DNA of 64,000 nt from contig NW_024883457.1 in the NCBI RefSeq assembly GCF_019059575.1, positions 19,146-83,145 on the forward strand, given 5' to 3'. This document shows, in pieces, positions 57,379 to 64,000 of the stretch. The translations under genes were made by a program, and so were the position numbers. The notes beneath the pieces were generated by a model. It saw nothing but the letters and a program-made list of their open reading frames with translations, made no database searches and had not been told where the DNA came from. The DNA comes from Amphibalanus amphitrite. Its lineage: Eukaryota > Arthropoda > Thecostraca > Balanomorpha > Balanidae. Each line of letters opens with the position of its first letter. The first letter of the stretch is position 1.

Positions 57379-58260
57379 TTAATCCTCGCCCGCATTGGCC
57401 TTTCTTACAGCGTCCAACGTATAGGGGGGGGGGGGGGGTCCGCAGGAGCCTCCTGCCGTTTGGCCCCTGATCGAGCTAGAATTTCGCGGAAAAGCGAGCG
57501 TATTGCTGGTGACGAAAGAAAGCCGATGAATGATGATACCAAATGCTTAACTCCTAGCACATTGGCTGACCTTCCACGTCAGGCCAATGACCGAAATGTG
57601 TGGAAAATCGGGACCTGCTAGAACTTCGTAAAGTGAGGTTGTTATATGTTGGTTTCTTAGGGGTTCTGATCACGAATTTCATTTTTTGTTTTGATCAAAG
57701 ATGACGTCTTCATGCATTTAAGGTATGTCGGGTCAGGTCAGGTCGGGGCAACCAACAGGCGACCTGCCGGCTATACATAGTATGTGACGTCAACGACCAC
57801 TGACAGCTTCGTAATATGTTACGTAAGCACCAAAACTGCTTCGCATGATGTTCAAGTAGGTATTGAATTTGAAGTCAGCTGAAACAATTACGCTAGAGAC
57901 ATTAGCAGCACGAAAAATGAGCCAAGGTCCTCTAGGGTCGATGACCTTGATGCCCACCATAATTTATGGGAAAACGTTACGTCACATGTTTGAAAGTTTA
58001 CAGCCATAAACAGACTGGAAACGCACGGATAATGTGAGCTGACATACGCCGAGTCATGATTCTCGTCAAACATGGTCTCGAGAAACAGGCAAGGACCTTT
58101 TGGGTCAGGATCGTGAAATTTTTGAAAGGGTAAAATTGATCAGCTCAAGGGTACTGAAAGATTCGTCACGATCATCCACTTTTTGCGCGAGTTAGGTATT
58201 CGAGAAAACAGAAGGATGGTCCGTTCGACCCCCCCCCCCCCCCATAAGTGCGAGGGTTGA
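57379..58260 (+). mobile_element. piggyBac-like TTAA MITE (short type)
   Basis: It begins TTAATCCTCGCCCGCATTGG, with a G-run at 57424-57438 and a C-run at 58231-58243, and ends CATAAGTGCGAGGGTTGA (degraded TTAA). Internal phrases match 27471-28330 in the same orientation. AGGTCA motifs are fewer and more decayed (57735-57745). Confidence 0.8.
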
Positions 58261-59472
58261 ATTAAAACGTCGCTGCTGGGCTGCGGCAAAAGAGCTCTCC
58301 ACGGGTCGTGTGACGCACCAATATTATGAGATGGGATAGGTGAATACCTACGTGAAGGGGTTCCTGGAATAGCATTCATCTGCCGACTCCGGCGGCGCTG
58401 GAGGATATTACAGCTATTCATATCGCATTCGGGCTCCGGTGTCATTCTCAGAAGTGGCAGCTGGCATGAAGTCGGCACTCTGCCCTGACGCTATTCATCA
58501 GTCCTCAGGTCGCTGGGTTCACTTTTCCGCCAATACGCTGCCGGCACTAAGCTCGTAAGCTCATCTTCCTCCTAGAATGCCCTCCGGCACTGTCGGCTTC
58601 CGTCCAGTGAAAGCCATCGCACTCAGTTCTGACCGTTCGGCACCGTCGTCACTCGCCCCTGTTCACCATCGCCGCCAGCCGCGGCGGCCCTCCAGACTGC
58701 TTCATCCTGAGACCGGCCCGCTGCACACACACACGCCGCGCACTGCCGTGAGACCTTTGATTGTGATTGACAGCCCCATTTGGTGCTGGTGGGACGCCAT
58801 AATGCCTGCACTGAAGGCCACCAGTAATGGCTTCTTTCAGCTCTGTGATCCGCCGAGTGTGTCTGACGTTCTGTGCCGGAACTCTCCGGGACAGAGTCAG
58901 CCAGAAGCACTGCTCAAAGACGACTGCATATCGCAGGGCACGCGGACAGACATCTCATGAATTACTTAGAGGTGCGGATCCAGCGACGGACTGCTGGGCC
59001 GCGGCGTCCTTCTCCCCGACTATTTCTCTGTTCAGGAGTAGCGCTTCTTCAGGGCCGGCGGTGATACCGATAGCAGTGGCGTTTCCCCCTACATTTTCGC
59101 GGCAGTTCTGTATGACAAATATCCCGGTGGTGGAACGCGTGAGTGGGCGTCACCACCGGTACCTATACTCGGACCTCCGCTCTGGAAAACGAGGGGCAAT
59201 AACCATAGCTCTTCTCCCGACCAATATCAGCGCCGTGCCCTGCGCCGTGCCCTTCAGTGCTTCAGACCGGAAGGATATTTACGTCTGTTTGGCCCAATAT
59301 GCTTCAGCAGGAGGCCTCTGAAGGTATCATATGGTCGGGAAAAGTATGCTTTTATTGCTTACCTGTCAACGGATGCAAACGGATGTATTGGTGTCTTTCT
59401 GATCTCCGACCTCTGTGCCATTACGGAGGTACATTATATCCTTTCCAGCGTTTTTTTCTGTCATTGAAAACT
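58261..59472. other. No gene recognised; GC-richer
   Basis: Overlapping frames on both strands at 58577-59320 lack recognisable domains. Several are interrupted by splice-like strings, but no exon chain is convincing. Confidence 0.4.
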
Positions 59473-60704
<1,232 letters not shown>

Positions 60705-60845
60705 GTGTCCACCCGACATCGGCCCCACACCACCGCTCACTATAACGTACGAGTGTGTCCATTGTCCACCCGACATCGGCCCCACACCACCGCTCACTAC
60801 GTACGAGTATGTCCACCCGACATCGGCCCCACACCACCGCTCACC
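60705..60845 (+). repeat. Tandem repeat, three copies
   Basis: Three copies of a unit containing CCACCCGACATCGGCCCCAC and ACCACCGCTCAC, separated by GTACGAGTNTGTCC linkers of differing length (unit about 46-58 bp). Confidence 0.9.
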
Positions 60846-61489
60846 AGCGAATGACTGCTGCTCCGCATAGGTTTAGACCAACAGACGATTTTGTGAGCGT
60901 TTCAATTGTGTGGAATCTATTGTCTGACGTATAAAATTCCCATGGTTCGTTTGTTATTTGTAAGTATTGACACTAACTAGGGTATGCCATTGCCTACCTA
61001 ACCTCCACTGCAGTTGCACAGCAAATGGGTTCTAGGCTTTACGCTTAAATTGCAAAAACAAAATGCCTGACTATTTTTCTTCATTGGTCACAGACAGAAA
61101 TACAATACCTTGTGCTTAGCGGTGCTTAGTGCTAACAGCTGAGTACTTTTTTAAAGCATGATTGCATTTATTCGGACAGGAATGTATTAACCAATTCTCT
61201 ACCTCCATATGAGTATCAACAATACCGTTCCATTTCGACACGGCCTTGGAGAATTCAGCGCAGCTACAGTTTACACTTTAGCAGACCACCGCACTGCACT
61301 TGGGCTCCCGTTGAGAAAAACTTTCTGGGGCAATGGTTTTCGCCGCTGTCCTTGACGGCGTCGTATTTTCCCGGCAATGTGACAGTGAAGTGTTCCGCTG
61401 CTCGGCGGCCAACTCTGCTCCCGGACCCGCTTCCCTGCTCACGAAATGTCCCCACGAGACCGGGAGGCACGGTTACCACGCTGCAAGAC
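60846..61489. other. No gene recognised
   Basis: Nothing structured is seen. Confidence 0.45.
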
Positions 61490-61877
<388 letters not shown>

Positions 61878-62750
61878 GGAGGGAGGAAGAGAGGATAGCT
61901 GTCAGGCGTATCTCCGGTACGATTAGTACCTACCGTGTGAGCTCCCAGAAAAGGCCGAGCTGGACCAAGGCCGTATAGCTGGACTTACCATGCTACCCAA
62001 CCGTCTACCCAATGAATGGTGGCCACGCAGGCTGCCAACTGGAAATCAATATTCCTTCAATTCCACTTGGAATTGTCTTGGAATTCCTAAGCGTCTTATT
62101 GATGGGCTGCAAAGTGCATACAGTCACGATGCGAGTCCATGATTTTTTTTTCAGGAGTCCTTTTCAATGAAAAGTAGGAATGCGAAAACAACTAGCCACC
62201 CCAAAAAGTAATTTCAATTATGATTCCGCCTAACGAATTCAGATAGGTTCATGCATCGACGCAATTTTTTACTTTTTATCAGACTGGAAGAGAGTAAGCA
62301 AAAATTCAGGGCGATTGCTTCCCAAATAAATTCCTAAATGACTATGCCATGAGCCTAGCTGCATCTGACATGTGTACTCGTAAACAACAATGCGAATGTT
62401 GCCAAGGGCGGATCTAGGGGGTCGTTTTGGGGGGGGTCACCAGTCGGGCCGACATCCCAGGTCTGGTGAATGAATTCTGACGACCGGGGGGGGGGGGGGT
62501 AGGGAGCGAGTATGTCGAGATCAAAAAATGACATTTGATCTTCGTCGTTTATAAGATGAAGTTTTATCGTAAGTCACTCGGCTCAGTAGTTTTAGTTAGT
62601 GAAACCCACCTATATAGGAGCGTCGCCACGGATTTTTTACTGGGGGGGGGGGGGGGAGGCGGGTCGACCGACTTAAAAACCCAGAAGTAGATATAGTTAC
62701 CTCACTTTTAGCCTAATGCATTAGTAAATAGTAGCATACAGTCACGATCT
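61878..62750. other. No gene recognised; three G-runs
   Basis: G-homopolymers lie at 62429-62437, 62487-62500 and 62643-62656, in contexts like the terminal G-runs of the MITEs elsewhere, but with no identifiable ends. Confidence 0.4.
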
Positions 62751-63228
62751 CTCTTATTGACCTGTGTATGAATCGGCGGCGCGAAGCGCCGCAAAAATTT
62801 GCAAAAAAAAGTTGTCAAAACACAGCTCTAAAACACAAATATTACAACCTTTTTAGCATGCTAGTACAAGCCGGAGTTCCTTCACAGTACACATATGAAT
62901 TCCGATTCAATTTGACACGGTTGGTGTTATTACAGTCACTGTTATTTCTCTCTTATTGATTGGTGTATAAATCGGCGGCGCGAAGCGCCGAGAAAATTTG
63001 CAAAAGAATGTGTCGAAACACAGCTCCAAAACACAAATTTTACCACCCTTTTAGCATTGCAGTACAAGCCGGAGTTCCTTTACAGCACACATATGAACTC
63101 TGATTCAATTTGACACGGTTGGTTTATGTAATTACAGTCAAGATTTCGTATTGACCTGTACGTATGTACATAAATCGGCGGCGCGAAGCGCCGCGAAAAA
63201 TTTGCAAAAACATTTGTCAAAACACAGA
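62751..63228 (+). repeat. About 200-bp tandem repeat, 2.4 copies
   Basis: Copies start near 62755, 62954 and 63150. Each includes a hairpin CGGCGCGAAGCGCCG after AAATCGGCGG, then AAAACACAGCTC and CAAGCCGGAGTTCCTT. The third copy breaks off at AAAACACAG where the next minisatellite starts. Confidence 0.92.
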
Positions 63229-63745
63229 GGGGGCCTCCTCTCTACAGAGGACCACCGATCTCTACTGCGGGCCTCCTCTTTTCACAGGGCCTCTTAACTA
63301 CAGAAGCTACAGGGCCTCCTCTCTACAGAGGGCTTCCTCTCTACTGAGGGTCTCTCCCTTTAAGAGGGCCTCCTTTACAGAGGGCCTCCTCTCTTCAAAG
63401 AGCCAGAGGACCTCATCTCTGCAAAGGGCCTCCTCTCTTCAGAGGGCCTCTTCTCTACAGAGGGCCTCCTTTCTTCAGAGGGCCTCTTCTCTACAGCGGG
63501 TCTCCACTCTTCAGAGGGCCTTCTGCATTCAGGCGGTCTCCTTTCCACAGAGGGCCTCCTCTCTACACAGGGCCTCCTCTCTACATAGAGCCTTCTCTCT
63601 ACAGCAGGTCTCCTCTCTACAGAGGGCCTCCTCTTTAAAGGGGTCTCCTCTCTACAGGGGGCCTCCTCTCTACTGAGGGCCTCCTTTCTACAGAGGACCT
63701 CCTCTACAGAGGGCCTCCTACCTACTGAGGAGTCAGAGGGGCCCT
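63222..63745 (+). repeat. 17-18 bp minisatellite AGGGCCTCCTCTCTACAG
   Basis: About 28 imperfect units of AGAGGGCCTCCTCTCTAC. Most units are 18 bp, so a 170-codon frame with LQRASS repeats stays open. It has no other sign of being coding. The remaining bases to 64000 contain GGGCCCTAGC-type diverged text and no gene. Confidence 0.93.
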
Positions 63746-64000
63746 AGCGGTCAGACACAGACACTAGCGGTTATTCACTGGAGGCCCCAGGAAGTAAGAA
63801 GGGCCCTAGCTGTCAGGCTGGTCAGAGGGCCCTGAATGTCCTGACGTGATTTTTGGGATTCCCGTGAATTTCTTTCGCCTCAGACGTGATTTTGACCTGC
63901 CAGGGCCCAGGGGCACTAAAAATAAAACAAACAAAATAAAAAATGAAAATAGGACATCACCAAAATTAAGTGACCGAAATCCGTTGAGTTTTTAATTTTG

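Noticed and set aside
63164..63676. 170-codon LQRASS-repeat frame
   Set aside because: Product of the 18-bp minisatellite. Units vary in length and no other coding signal is present.

Overview
This is nuclear DNA from a eukaryote, most probably an arthropod and plausibly a crustacean; I cannot name the species. The evidence is: one intron-containing gene with consensus GT-AG splice sites and very GC-rich codons; a product that looks like an arthropod oxytocin/vasopressin-type (inotocin-type) receptor; an arthropod-style TATA plus TCAGT initiator pair; and a dense load of eukaryotic transposons, MITEs, microsatellites and minisatellites. Nothing looks prokaryotic.

The only gene I can assemble with confidence is a class A GPCR on the + strand. 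Coding exons are 37704-38754, 42236-42348 and 48117-48275. Intron phases agree (1, then 0), giving about 440 residues with all seven membrane helices. The last intron ends in about 26 tandem copies (periods 48 and 45 bp) of its own 3' splice site plus the first bases of the last exon. This is the most unusual structure in the window: an array of possible alternative acceptors that can add copies of a 15-16 residue peptide to the receptor tail.

The rest is mostly mobile DNA. (1) 2.3-4.1 kb: an inverted-repeat element. (2) 5.7-14.3 kb: hAT-type elements, including a 4.5-kb one with a perfect 8-bp target duplication, which carries a degenerate GAGGGCCC repeat, a hAT MITE and two piggyBac-like MITEs. 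(3) 16.0-18.5 kb: a fold-back MITE and a Penelope-like element (GIY-YIG fragment) with 355-bp inverted arms that contain hammerhead ribozymes. (4) 20-28 kb: TTAA MITEs, a second Penelope-like relic with a nested MITE, a non-LTR retrotransposon tail and a CpG-rich block. (5) 27.5-36 kb: more piggyBac-like MITEs and a dead mariner/Tc1-type element. (6) 37.5-48.5 kb: the receptor gene, with one more piggyBac-like MITE and AGCTC pentamer repeats in its introns. (7) 50-64 kb: a MITE, a candidate minus-strand promoter and first exon near 55 kb, a further piggyBac-like MITE, long GA tracts and two tandem repeats at the end.

The piggyBac-like MITEs share a design: TTAA ends, G-run hairpins just inside each end, and an interior full of AGGTCA/TGACCT half-sites. 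Two pairs are fused so that neighbours share one TTAA. Weaker gene hints are a possible minus-strand coding first exon near 8.4 kb in a GC-rich block, and a minus-strand reading frame near 53 kb.
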